A DNA stretch of 64,000 bases from Bidens hawaiensis (lineage: Eukaryota; Streptophyta; Magnoliopsida; Asterales; Asteraceae), in assembly GCA_021521415.1 (NCBI GenBank), contig JAIQDT010000059.1, forward strand, positions 1,984,001 through 2,048,000, written 5' to 3'. Positions 45,115 through 55,839 of the stretch are shown here, piece by piece. A program made the translations under genes and the position numbers. Each line of letters starts with the position of its first letter. Position 1 is the first letter of the stretch. The notes below the pieces were generated by a model, which worked only from the letters and a program-made list of their open reading frames with translations, did no database searches and had not been told where the DNA came from.

Positions 45115-46600
45115 TACCTTCATTATTTTATACATACATAACCTTTCTACATTTTTAAAGAGCCTTTCGCCCTATAACCTTCGCATATAAGGGTATGCAA
45201 CCCTTCAATCTTCGCCTATATTATTAGGGTAGGCAACCCTTTATTCTTCGCCTATTTTATTGGGGTAGGCAACCCTTTATTCTTCGCCTATATTATTAGG
45301 TAGGCAACCCTTTTTTCTTCGCCTATATTATTAGGGTAGACAACCCTTAATTCTTCGCCTATATTATTAGGGTAGACAACCCTTAATTCTTCGCCTATAT
45401 TACTAGGGTAGGCAACCCTTTATTCTTCAACTCTACATACCATACATACCATTCATACACTATACATATCGCACATACCTTTCTTTCATTAGCTATGTCT
45501 GTTCTCATATACCTCTTCACACATACGTTTAACTCTTTCTACACTAATTAGGTATATTTATAAACATTCATACGGCATACACTTACCAGTTAAGGTAAGT
45601 TTATTAACTAATCACATTGAGTATGCCCACAGCCCCAAAACATAACACAGAAATGGGGCTAAAAACTCACCTGGGTCCTGTTTCTCTCGGAGTTAAGTGT
45701 GATGCCCTTCCTTATCTGTGCACGGCTAACTGTGTAACAAGGCACGGGTATCAATTATCCACTTCAACTACTTCTTACATCTAGGTGATTGAAACCCTCA
45801 ACTAACGGGGTCCGGGGGCAGCGCCCCTGGTAGCGTGGTCTAGGGGCGGCATCCCCTAGCAGGGTCCAAGGGGCAGAGCCCTTGGCTGGGGAAAAATTTT
45901 ATTTTCACTAACAGTCCTTTAACAAAATTTCATCAGAAAGTGGATCGGGCCACGTTTTTCATCAGTTTAAAAAAAAACAATTTCGCATGAAAATTTCGTT
46001 TTGCATGCTTTTTCGCTTCTTATGGAACTGTTTCGTTTCGCATGACTGTGCGATGCAAAATTACCTTTTTCGCTTCGCATGGTCATGCGATGCAAAATAA
46101 CCTTTTTCGCTTAGCATGGTCATGCGATGCGAAATAACCTTTTTCGTTTCGCATGGCTGTGTGATGCGAAAATACATTTTTCTTCGTTTTTACCATTTTA
46201 TGGCCATTTCACTCCACAACTCTCCCTTAGGACCCAATTTAACCCTTTCCAAGGGTTTTGGGTTGTATCAACTTTGTATACTTGCGTTTTATAAGGCCCG
46301 AACATCGCATTTTTACCATATAACACTCTCGTGGGGTTATAACTTATCAAGTTCATGTTTTTCTTCCATCTTACACCCCGATCATCCTTTTATCGGTTTG
46401 CATGTCAAGACTAACCATAAAAAAAAAACTTAACCTTTTAAACCAAAACCCACCTTTTTGCTTCGGGTTTGGTTCGGATCGTAGATCTGGACGTGTTCTT
46501 GCTATTCGAAGGCACTTGAACACCAAAATCTTCCTTACTTTTGCTTGGATCCGAATCTGAAATGCTAGAGAGAAAGTGTGTGTTTTCTATTGTGTGTGTG
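45115..46600. repeat. tandem unit 2 in LTR X
   Basis: Near-identical to unit 1 with few substitutions and small indels (for example an 8-base difference at the first 37-bp unit). The right end of the match is at the GTGTGTTTTCTA block near 46590. Confidence 0.9.
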
Positions 46601-46784
46601 TTGTGTAAAGAAATGGTGAAAGGATAGGGGATAGCCTTATATAGGGAGCCATGGGCCCCACCATCCACCTCCATTCCAATCTTATCCAAATACAAAAACG
46701 CACACAACCAAACTAACGACACACTGATAATAATAAAACTTTCTGTTATTTATTAATTCTCAAAATATGGATGTTACAGTTACA

Positions 46785-46796
46785 TTCTCTCCCAGT
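46785..46796 (-). promoter_or_regulatory. polypurine tract of F
   Basis: Minus-strand TGGGAGAGAA immediately before the F 3' LTR start, which reads TGTAAC and is then interrupted by solo LTR X. Confidence 0.7.
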
Positions 46797-47251
46797 TAAG
46801 AAATTTCGTTCCCGAAATTCGATATATCAGCTACGCCCTTTTTAGGGAAAAGATGTGGGTAATTCTTTCGGAATTCGTCCTTTCGTTCCCAAGTATATTC
46901 GGGTCTTCGTTGTGAGTTCCAACAAACTTTAACTAATGAATTTTGTCATGTCGTAACTGTTTGGTTTTCCCGTCTACTATTTCTACAAGTTCCTCCACAA
47001 AGTTTAACTTGTTGTTTATGTGCACATCTTTCAATAGTACTATTGTTGCCTTGTCAGTAAGGAACTTTTTCAGATTTGATGCAGGGAAGACATCATGAAT
47101 GGAACTCAATTCCAAAGGTAGTTTCAGTCGATATGCTACGGGGCTAATTTTTGAAATAACCTCGTAAGGTCCAGTGTATCTTGGAGCTAATTTTCCGGTC
47201 TTACCAAATTGAATAACACCTTTCCACCAGGACACCTTAAGAAACACTTTA
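46797..47251 (-). pseudogene. F integrase C-terminus, downstream part
   Basis: Minus-strand frame with VFLKVSWWKGVIQFGKTGKL, then APRYTGPYEVI (GPY module), AYRLKLPLELSSIHDVFPAS and LKKFL (46933-47259). The remaining tail toward 46797 has EYTWERKDEFRKNYPHLF in another frame, as in chromodomain-type tails. It joins directly with the VGDK frame at 49264 once solo LTR G is removed. No full-length product is possible. Confidence 0.8.
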
Positions 47252-47864
47252 TGTGGCATTCGTCATTTTTCAAACCTGAACTCGACCTATTTTAAATTTT
47301 CGGGTTCGCATTTATTTATAAAATGTCGCTTTTATTAAGTATTTATTTTCGCTATTTATTTGTTTAATATTTATTCATCTTTTCATTCCAATCGCGTGTT
47401 TAAACCTCGTTAAATCAAGTTTTAGGCTTAAAATGCATTCAGTATAAAGTCCAGGAGCTAAAATGTAATTTTTCCAAACAAACTCCCCCTAAAGCAAGCC
47501 GCGCCACGCGCTAAGAACATCCAATCTCGTTGCTCGATGTAGTGTGGTCTTTTTTACCCCCATTAACTGGTCTCATCGCCTAACGCGGCGAGGACTGCCT
47601 AACACGTCGCGTGACGCGGCGAGCTATTTGTGCAACTTTTCTTTGTAGGTCAAACGCCATAAAGTCCTCCTCTCCGGTTTTCAGCCTTTTGACTCGATTT
47701 TGCAAGTATTGGATGAACCTAGACCATTATCTAGTTTATTTTTGTCATCTAAAGTCACCAATCTGAGTTAACACACTTTAGTTTGGTGCTTAATATTGCT
47801 AAAGACTAGCATTATGACTAGCTCTTGCAGTTACTCACTCTAGCCTTCTTATTTATGTTTTCCA

Positions 47865-47879
47865 CTATATATAAACTCC
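47865..47879 (+). promoter_or_regulatory. TATA box of solo LTR G
   Basis: CTATATATAAACTCC, about 610 bp from the LTR start. Confidence 0.6.
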
Positions 47880-49219
47880 TCTAAGCTTATACAAATTGTT
47901 TAGCACAACTCCTTTCATCTTCAATTGTGTTCTTGCTCTCTAATTGGTGCTAAGGTCCATGTTTGACCAAGAAAGTCAAACCGTTCAGGTTCTTCTTTCT
48001 TCTTTGATGTTCCATCCTTAGGAGATTATTTGTTTTGTATCTGTACAAATCATCATGTTATCACCATCATGTTCTCGTCCTAAATTGACAACAATGGTTG
48101 TGTTTCACTACCGCTTGTCGACTCGTCTAATGTTCGGTTATAAAAGTTTTAAAAACGAACTTTGCAAAAATTATAAACAAGACCAAACTTTTCCAACATG
48201 TCACTTCATTATTATCATTTCAAACATGTTAGACATAAACCCGACTCAAAACCGGGTTCATGTTCGACCAAAAACGAACCACTCATTTAACTTGTTTGGT
48301 TCGGAAACGAACCGAACTCATTAAAATTAGCTAATAAATATTATAACCTATATTTTTCCTAAAACTAAAACAAATTGAGTATAAATCAAGTAACTAACCT
48401 TTTTCACTTAACTCATAAAAATAGACGAAAATTATATTTTTAACAAACTTTTCGTTTAAATAGTTATCAACCGAACATGGCGGCCATCTTTTCTTAGTTT
48501 TCCTCAACCTCATTTTGATCCTAGTTATACTCTTATCTAAGGTCGCTCGTCGAATCGAACCATGTCAGTTCACTCGCTTAAGACATCTTCACTCATTTTT
48601 CCTTTTCCAACTACTTAATAAGTGAGTTTCTCACACCCCCTTTTTACGCTTTTAAATAATTTGTGGGTAGCATATATATATCCCTGCAAAACACTTATTT
48701 TTATGTAGCCTCATTACTTCAAACTACAATTCAATGGACTTGTGTGTTAGTACTTGTATGAATTATGCCTCATGTTTGATTTGTGTTTATTATTGCTTCA
48801 TAGCCGTAGTAGCCTCAATAAGTATGATCATATGCTCCCCTTACTATTTAGACTTTATGTCAAATAGAAAAGAGCCTCATCAATATTTCATATTTCATTA
48901 CTTGCGTATTTAATATGCATGTTCATGGAATTATATGGTTTTAGCCTCATATTATATTATATAACAACTTGTGGGAAATTCACAAACTAGTTTTAGTTAA
49001 CTTTTATTTTATATATATGCTACATGTATGAATGTGTGACGAAATTATCAAGATCGAAGACACTAGATTGCGTTTGGTCATTTTAGATAAAATGATATAA
49101 AAGTTAGTTTGCTTTATTATAATGTTATTTCCGTTTCAAACTTGTGTACTTGAGATTTAATATGATAATGATAATATTGCCATTTTAATAGTTTTCACAT
49201 CTGTTTTGAAAATCTATAT

Positions 49220-49257
49220 GTTACGCCCCGACATTTCGTTGTCGGTCGGGGTGTGAC
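49220..49257. repeat. terminal hairpin of LTR G
   Basis: GTTACGCCCCGAC (49220-49232) pairs with GTCGGGGTGTGAC (49245-49257) at 11 of 13 positions. The last 40 bp of the LTR thus form a stem. Confidence 0.6.
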
Positions 49258-49263
49258 ACTTTA

Positions 49264-50115
49264 TCACCCACTTCATAGGATAATGGTTTTCTATCTACGT
49301 TAGCATAACTCTTTTGTCGGTCTCGTGTGGCTTTCAGTTTACATTTAATCTTATGAATGTTATATGTCGTCACCTGGATAATTTGGATCTTGTAATTTGA
49401 GTGTCGCCAACTTCCATCCAACAAAGTGGCGATCTGCATTTTCGCCTGTACAATGCTTCATATGGTGTCACTTGTGTACTACTATGAGAATTATTATTGT
49501 ATGAAAATTCAATAAGTGGGAGGTGTTGATCCCAGTTTCCTTTAAAGTCTAGTACACAAGCGTGAAGAAAATCTTCTAATGTTTGAATGATTCTTTCATA
49601 TTGGTCGTCTGTTTGGGGGTGGTAGGTTGTGCTCAAATATATTCGGGTTCCCAAAACTTCTTGCACAGCTTGCCAAAAATGGGAGGTAAAGTGGCTATCT
49701 CGATTTGAAATGACTGAAATGGGTACAACATGTCGAGATACAATTTTGTTGATATAAATTTGGGCGAGTTTTTCAGTAGTATAATTGTTACAGATCGGAA
49801 GGAAATGCTCAAATTTAGTCAATCAATTAACTATTACCCACATTGCGTTGTGTCATCGAGATGTTTTAGGAAGATGTGTTATGAAGTCCATTGTAATGTG
49901 TTCCCATTTCCGTTGGGGAATTCAGGTTGTTGTGGCGTTCCCGAAGGTTTTTGATACTTAGCCTTGACTCTAGCACAAGTCACGCATTTACCAACATGTG
50001 TGGCTATATCCTTTTTCATATCAGGCCACCAATAAAATTCCTTAACATCATTATACATTTTGTCAGTACCTAGATGAATATAATATTTGGACTTGTGCAC
50101 CTCATCCATGATCAA
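49264..50115 (-). pseudogene. F integrase (zinc, core, start of C-terminus)
   Basis: Zinc region at 49879-50115: [20 protein letters not shown], then [17 protein letters not shown] and [13 protein letters not shown]. Core at 49370-49822: [32 protein letters not shown] (the usual SDRD has become SNRD), [20 protein letters not shown] (Glu kept) and [16 protein letters not shown]. Frame changes join the pieces, and the core start is damaged near 49850. The C-terminal start at 49264-49439 (SYEVGDKV) is cut by solo LTR G. Confidence 0.85.
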
Positions 50116-50806
50116 GTCACGCAGATTATGAAGAGTTGGAATTCAGACATGATTCTTGAAGTAAAGTATTTCATCTGTTTTTCATTCCCATGCAATTCCT
50201 CTTTGTCCAGGTGATCTTCTTTTTGGGCTTCACTTTAGGCAACATGAATCTGTTCGGTAAGGCTGGTCTGGACAATCATTCCAAGTGCCTATACCTTTAG
50301 TGGTTTAACTCCATCATTTTGGCTTAAGGCATCGACTACTATATTAGCTTTTCCTAGATGGTATCAGATTTCACAATCATAATTATTTAGCAACTCTACC
50401 CATCTTTGTTATCTCATATTCAACTATTTTTGATCAAGTATGTGTTGCAGGCTTTTGTTATCTGTGGACATTGTACATTTGGTGCTATACAAATAGTGTC
50501 TCCAAGTCTTAAGTGCAAAAATAACCGCTCCTAATTCCAAGTCATGGGTGTTATAATTTCTTTTCGTGTACTTTTAGTTATCTGGAAGCATATGCTATTA
50601 CTTTGTTTCTTTGCATTAGCACGCATCCTAAACCTTTTCGAGATGCATCACAATAGACTATCAGTCTCCTCTAGAAAACTTAATATTGGAGCTTGACACA
50701 ATTTTTTTTTTAGCAGTTGGAAAGCCATTTCTTGTTCTTCTCCCCAATCATAGTTTCGATCTTTTTGAGTTAGGAGGGTTATAGGTTGGGCAATAGTGGA
50801 AAAGTT
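50116..50806 (-). pseudogene. F RNase H region, heavily decayed
   Basis: Only fragments remain. A YDWGEEQEMAFQLLKKKL start of the RNase H connection lies near 50700-50755. Pieces related to [10 protein letters not shown] and DHKSLQH follow in several frames, near 50530 and 50450. Many stops and frame changes. Position between RT and integrase supports the call more than any single motif. Confidence 0.65.
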
Positions 50807-51573
50807 TTAAATGAAATGTCGGTAATATCCGACTAATCCTAAAAATTGGCGGGATTTCTTTTGATGACTTAGGTGTCTGCCAATTTTTAAGGCTTCTATC
50901 TTGCTGGGGTCTACATGAATCCGTTGTCGGTTTACAATGTGCCCTAACAATTGCACTTCCTGTAACCAAAATATACACTTAGATAACTTTGAAAATAAGT
51001 TCTCCTGCCTTAACAACTCCAAAATTACTCGTAGGTGTTGCTCATGTTCCTCCTTGCTTTTTGAATATATTAAAATATCGTCAATAAACGCTATGACGAA
51101 CTTGACAAGGTAGGGCTTATAGACTCGGTTCATAAGATCTATGAACACTGCTGGTGTAGTGGTTAACCCGAAAGGCATAACTAAGAATTCATAGTGACCA
51201 TATCGAGTTCAAAAAGCTGTTTTTGAAATAAATTCCTCTTGAATTTCACTTGGTGATAAACGAATCTAAGATAAATTTTGGAAAAATAGTTCTCCCCTTG
51301 GAGTCGGTCAAAAAAACCATCTATTCGGGGAAGGGGATATCTATTATAATAGATAGCTTGTTCAATTCCCGATAATCAATACACATTCGGAAACTTCCAT
51401 CCTTCTTTTTCACAAACAACATCGGTGCTCCCCAAGGAGAATAACTAGGGCGTAAAAAACCCTTATGTAATAGTTCTTGCAATTGATTGGATAATTTTTA
51501 CATTTCAGAAGGTGCAAGTCGGTACGGTGCGTTAGAAATGGGTGCTGCTCCTGGTATCAGGTTAATTCGAAAT
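50807..51573 (-). pseudogene. F reverse transcriptase
   Basis: N-terminal blocks near 51370-51450 ([19 protein letters not shown] then [10 protein letters not shown]) are followed by a decayed middle. An intact stretch at 50807-51178 has [39 protein letters not shown], with the catalytic FIDD kept, and SRQFLGLVGYYRHFI. Stops and frameshifts occur between 51190 and 51370. Homologous to the D RT but clearly diverged. Confidence 0.87.
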
Positions 51574-52400
51574 TCAACTTGTCGGGTAGGTGGTAATCCA
51601 GGCAATTTTATCAGGAAAAACATCTGAATATTCACGTACCATTGGGATATCTTTTATATGCTTTTCATCGGGGTCTTTAATGGTTACATTCACCAAATAC
51701 GCCACACATCCTTGGTGTAAATATTTTAATACCTTAAAATGGGATACGAGAGACAATATAGTACCAAATTTCTCTCCCTGTACCGTGATCGCTTCACTAT
51801 CTTAAATGGGAATTCAAACAGTTTTGTCCTTACAAACGATTTCTTCTATGAAATTAGATAGTGAGTCCATACTGACTATTACATCAAAACTTCCTAATTC
51901 TACCAGGAGTAAATCTATAAGGAATGGTTGGTCGTTTAGGATGAGAGGACAATTCCAAACTATATGGTTAGCAGTTATAGACTTACCATTAGCTAGTTCT
52001 ATTGTATAAGGATCTATTAATTCACTAACCGGCATATTCCACAAAGGTAAAAAGCTATCAAATACAAAACTTCTATCGATGCCCGTGTCATATATAACCG
52101 AAGCATATTGATCAGAAACTAAGAATGTACCTGTTACTACATTTGGATCTTGTCGTGGTTCACCCGATCCAATCACAAAAGTGCGTCCCATAGTTGGATT
52201 GGATGTCGATGGTTGTCCTTGATTCTTTCTTGCAACTGCACCTTGGTTCAACCTGGGGCAGTTTCTCCTGATATGTTTCTTATTGCCACAGTCATAGCAA
52301 GTGCAGTGGTTCATTATAGGTTGGGTTTGCTGGATTGGTTGTTATCGGATTGGTTGGGGTCGGGGTAGTTGTGGGCGGCGGGGTTGGGTTAGTCGGTTTG
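51574..52400 (-). pseudogene. F CCHC knuckle and aspartic protease
   Basis: The frame 51814-52314 starts with a complete CCHC knuckle CYDCGNKKHIRRNC, a Gln/Ser linker, then the protease active site ASVIYDTGIDRSFV (usually DTGADRSF) and SFDVIVSMDSLS. The pre-RT spacer with [13 protein letters not shown] is at 51574-51756. A Gly-rich stretch upstream of the knuckle is out of frame. Confidence 0.82.
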
Positions 52401-53597
52401 CATTGCCTATGACGGTTTTATAGTTGGGGGAACTGTGTCCAATCTTTCCACACTTCTGGCACCCGATCGATATTCACCAACATGATGATAATTGCATTTT
52501 CCACATTTTGGCCAAGGTCCCTTATACGTTTCTTGTTTCATATTGGAGTTAGTCATGGCATAGTTTTGGGTTGTAGGATGTGCACGCTTAATTTGTTGTC
52601 TCCCCTGTGTCCGAGATCCATTATCAGTCCTTTTTATATATGACGACTCTCCTGACGTTCTTAATACACCGCTCCTTGTGAGGTCAGATGCAACAATTCC
52701 GGATTGTGACACGACACTTTCAAGAGTTGGATGGGTTACTAAGTTGACTATGCTTCTCACTTCTGGGACTAACTCCTAAATATAGTGCTCAATACACTTA
52801 GGTTCCGGGGTAACAAGCCATGGCGCTAGATGGGCCAAATCATTGAAACTATTAGGTACCCCAAATGATCAGCTCCCTTCATTTCCAAATTCCATAATTC
52901 ATGTTCCAGTTTCTGAATTTCATTTCTTGGGAAACAATGTTCCAGTGCTAGTGTCTTAAGTTCAGCCCAACTCATACGATTAATCGCCTCTTGTCCCCGA
53001 GTTTGTAAAATCGTGTTCCACCACATTAAGGCATGGTCTGTGAACATACCAGTAGCATACTTAACTACACAATCTGCTGGACAGATGCTAATATTGATGA
53101 CCGATTCAGTCTTTTCAGTCCATTTCACTAATCCGTTCGGTCCTTCAGTACCATTGAATTCGATAGGTTTGCATGACATGAATTGTTTAATTAAGTATCC
53201 CTGCCGCATGGATTTGCGTTATTATGACCATCATTCGTGTTCGGCGAAGGATTAATGTTCGTGTTCGTGTTGGTATCAGGTGGAGATTCTTATTTACGGT
53301 CGTATTATTATTTGGCAGGGGAATAGTATTCGTAACTGTGTTAGTATTCAACGGGGGAGTAGTTTTTGTAGCTGTATTGGTTTTCAACGGGGGAGTAGTA
53401 TTTGTACCTGTATTAGTATTCGGCTTAGGAGTAGTTTTTGTGGTCGTATTAGTGCTCGGCGGCTGATTTGTATTCATAGCTGCATTAATGCCGGCAGTGA
53501 CTTGCACTACTATAGTCGGAATCACCACATGCATTTGCTGAGCAATCATTTTGGACACATTCGCCTCAGATATCGTATTTGCTTTCTTTGGGCCCAT
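52401..53597 (-). pseudogene. F gag
   Basis: The gag capsid-like domain at 52826-53209: FMSCKPIEFNGTEGPNGLVK, EKTESVINISICP, VKYATGMFTDHALMWWN, MSWAELKTLALEHCFPRNEI and LEHELWNLEMKG, all typical of Tekay-type gag. The N-terminus (53187-53597) starts MGPKKANTISEANVSKMI and contains a Thr/Asn/Pro repeat. Degraded zinc knuckles near 52430-52500 (PKCGKCNYHHVGEY) have lost Cys residues. Frameshifts near 53200 and 52820 break it. Confidence 0.85.
53325..53470. repeat. 36-bp tandem repeat in F gag
   Basis: About four units of 36 bp, coding on the minus strand a 12-residue repeat of the type TTPPLNTNTVTN. The units differ by point changes. Confidence 0.8.
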
Positions 53598-53719
53598 TCT
53601 ATAATAATAATCAAGTATACATTAATATCCATTCCACCATATAGCGAATCACAAAGGTAATCCTAATAATAAATACACAGGTATACCAAATAACACATCT
53701 GTATTACACATATCTGTTA

Positions 53720-53722
<3 letters not shown>

Positions 53723-53762
<40 letters not shown>
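53723..53762. repeat. (TA)n microsatellite
   Basis: About 40 bp of TA in the F gag leader. Small chance frames run through it. Confidence 0.95.
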
Positions 53763-53766
<4 letters not shown>

Positions 53767-53966
53767 CAAATTAGCGCATAGGCTTAGCCTGATAAAAGCT
53801 GGTGCTTGTATATGTGTATCAAAATTTGTTAGTAAGTGACTAGTAGACTTAACCAGGTAAGGGCCAGTGCTTGTAATAGTCGAGCCAAAATCATCCTCCA
53901 TGTCAGCATAGCATACTACTAGATGCTTTCATGGAGTATCAAAAGACTATATACAACAGTTTCATA

Positions 53967-53968
<2 letters not shown>

Positions 53969-54012
<44 letters not shown>
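53969..54012. repeat. (TA)n microsatellite
   Basis: About 44 bp of TA in the F gag leader. Confidence 0.95.
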
Positions 54013-54014
<2 letters not shown>

Positions 54015-54214
54015 AACCACATGCAAACCATCACCAAAACCACAATCACTCTGATATAACCCCATAGCTGGGTTGCCATCCTGTCCCGACACCATTGGGA
54101 ATAAGCATCTAATCGCTGTAAGTTTAATATGATCTGTTGTAAGACCAAAATACAGTCGTACATCTCCCGTTACCTATGGATGTTACTGGATATGGCTATA
54201 GAGTGATCTATCAC

Positions 54215-54706
54215 CTATTCAGTCAATACTCTCAACCAGGACGGGTCAGTAAAAGGTGGTAGTTCATGGTCGGGTGCTGGTATGCCCCATACAAGTCGAG
54301 ACATATCGTCGATCTGAGGACGTGAGGTTTCTCCCCTATGATAAGTTGATCTAAGGGAGGAAAATGTATGAGTGGGTGGAAGTACTCGCATGCGGGCGGT
54401 CTGTCGGGTTCTATGGGTAGATGGGGTCGCATGGGTCAGATGTACTGGTGGGGTAGGAGATCTATGGGTTCTAGCTAGGGAATGGTACCTACTTGTAGTC
54501 ATTGTCTGGTATCTAGGTGGTGATCTGGGAGGGTAACTATCACACATATAGCCAAATAAGTCAGGCTCATCAGTAGGCACTTCCCTAGGAACTATAGCAT
54601 CTTCTGAACTCTCGTCTATTCTTTCCTCGTCTTCCTCCTCTGGATCTTCCTCTTCTATGGGTAGTGTTGGTTCCTCTTCAGACGTATGATTATCGAATCT
54701 CATCAT
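54215..54706 (-). pseudogene. F gag N-terminal region / leader frame
   Basis: A 163-codon frame starting MMRFDNHTSEEEPTLP, followed by an acidic block (EEEDPEEEDEERIDESSED), a Pro/Arg/Ser/Thr-rich middle (YPPRSPPRYQTMTTSRYHSL) and a C-terminal segment ending SWLRVLTE. I recognise no domain. Its place between PBS and gag and its acidic composition parallel D at 35325-36162, so it is likely the variable gag N-terminus of the F family. It is separated from the rest of gag by two TA microsatellites. Confidence 0.6.
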
Positions 54707-54858
54707 ATCATTGTAAAAGGATTAGTCAAAACAATAATATCTCTCGATAATTTAATTATAACAAGATATAATATTAATTATGACAAGTTACGTACACGTA
54801 TCCATACACATTAGCACAGATAAGCACACATGCATATATATATATATATATATATATA

Positions 54859-55567
54859 GGGGTGGGTTCTAGTGAAAACTCCTCTTAAAGAGAAAACTTA
54901 AAAACTCTTAAAAACTATTTTTAACTTTTTTTAAAATTTTTTTTGAAGTTTCTTTTTTTTCCCCATTATTCTTATAAGTTGTTATTGGTTCAAAAAAAAA
55001 AAAAAAGAAAAAGAAACTTGTCGGTAACCTCGTCGGTATAGTGCGCATGTGTAATAGTGTGCATTGCATATATGCAAAAGTGTTTGTATTGCATAGAATA
55101 TAACACTATTGCACATATTTGATACACACTATTGTATATATGCAATATTAGACTAATACACACATCAAATACACATTAGTTTGTATGTGTAATACAACAT
55201 TAGCGCACATGTGCACCAAATCGACTTTTATTTTATTATTATTTTTTTGATATAATACAACACTACTACACATATACAATACACAAATATTGAATATATG
55301 CAATAAACACTATTAAACTCAAAAATACATAGTAATACACATGTGTAATACAACGGTATCGCACAGTAATACGTATGTGCATCAGAGCGGTTTTTTTTTA
55401 TTTTTTATTTTATTTTATTTTAATTTTTTTTGAGTGAAATATAAGAAAATATAAGAATAATGGCTAAAACAGAATTTTGAAAATATTTTTTTATTTTTGA
55501 TTAAAAATAATTCTTTAGGAGTTTTTAAGTTTTCTCTCTAAAGATGAGTTTCACTTGATCCTCTCCC
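54859..55567. mobile_element. TA-tract MITE, family 1, copy F
   Basis: A 709-bp copy in the F leader, starting GGGGTGGGTTCTAGTGAAAA after (TA)n (54834-54858) and ending TTGATCCTCTCCC before TATATATA. Both inverted termini are well kept (left AAAGAGAAAACTTAAAAACT, right AGTTTTTAAGTTTTCTCTCT), so it is a good type copy for the family. Confidence 0.82.
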
Positions 55568-55821
55568 TATATATATAATTAGTTTTACATTTTATACACA
55601 TATGTTGTATTTTTACCTATTAAAGTGTTCCGCAACTTCTCCCTGAGTTCCCTCATACAAGCAAGTCCGTTATTACATTCCGGGCCATAATAACCCACTT
55701 GCCCTTCGAGTTCATCCCAATACTCATCGCTATTTATTAATTATTACTTATTTCCAGAGAGAATCGAGCCTATGGATATATTTTAGGCATCCTAAGGGAT
55801 AACTATTTCTTTATAACCAAT
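55568..55821. other. F leader, no gene seen
   Basis: Untranslated leader between the MITE and the PBS. Confidence 0.5.
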
Positions 55822-55834
55822 GGCTCTTATACCA
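55822..55834 (-). promoter_or_regulatory. primer binding site of F
   Basis: Minus-strand TGGTATAAGAGCC, one base from the initiator-methionine tRNA complement TGGTATCAGAGCC, five bases from the LTR end. Confidence 0.85.
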
Positions 55835-55839
55835 ACTTT

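Larger units (their letters stand above)
43253..46778 (-). mobile_element. solo LTR X with internal tandem duplication
   Basis: A 3526-bp insertion starting TGTAATGCCCCAATCC and ending GGATGTTACA. It has a perfect duplication GTTAC (43248-43252 and 46779-46783). It is inserted a few bases from the start of the F 3' LTR, so F's own LTR start is cut just beside the polypurine tract. A minus-strand TATA (CCCTATATAAGG, 46635-46646) sets orientation. Two near-identical 1.5-kb units fill most of it. No coding sequence is seen, and frames such as 44626-45072 and 46116-46433 are the same chance frame in both units. Confidence 0.85.
47252..49258 (+). mobile_element. solo LTR G in F integrase
   Basis: A 2007-bp insertion starting TGTGGCATTCGTC and ending GTCGGGGTGTGACA. 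It has a perfect duplication CTTTA (47247-47251 and 49259-49263), and it splits the conserved VGDK/VFLKV sequence of the F integrase C-terminus. The plus-strand TATA CTATATATAAACTCC (47865-47879) gives orientation. No PBS, PPT or protein frame. The frame at 48055-48324 is not recognisable. Confidence 0.88.

Noticed and set aside
44626..46433. Paired plus-strand frames as a duplicated gene
   Set aside because: They are the same chance frame in the two units of the LTR tandem duplication, and they cross the CGCATGG array.
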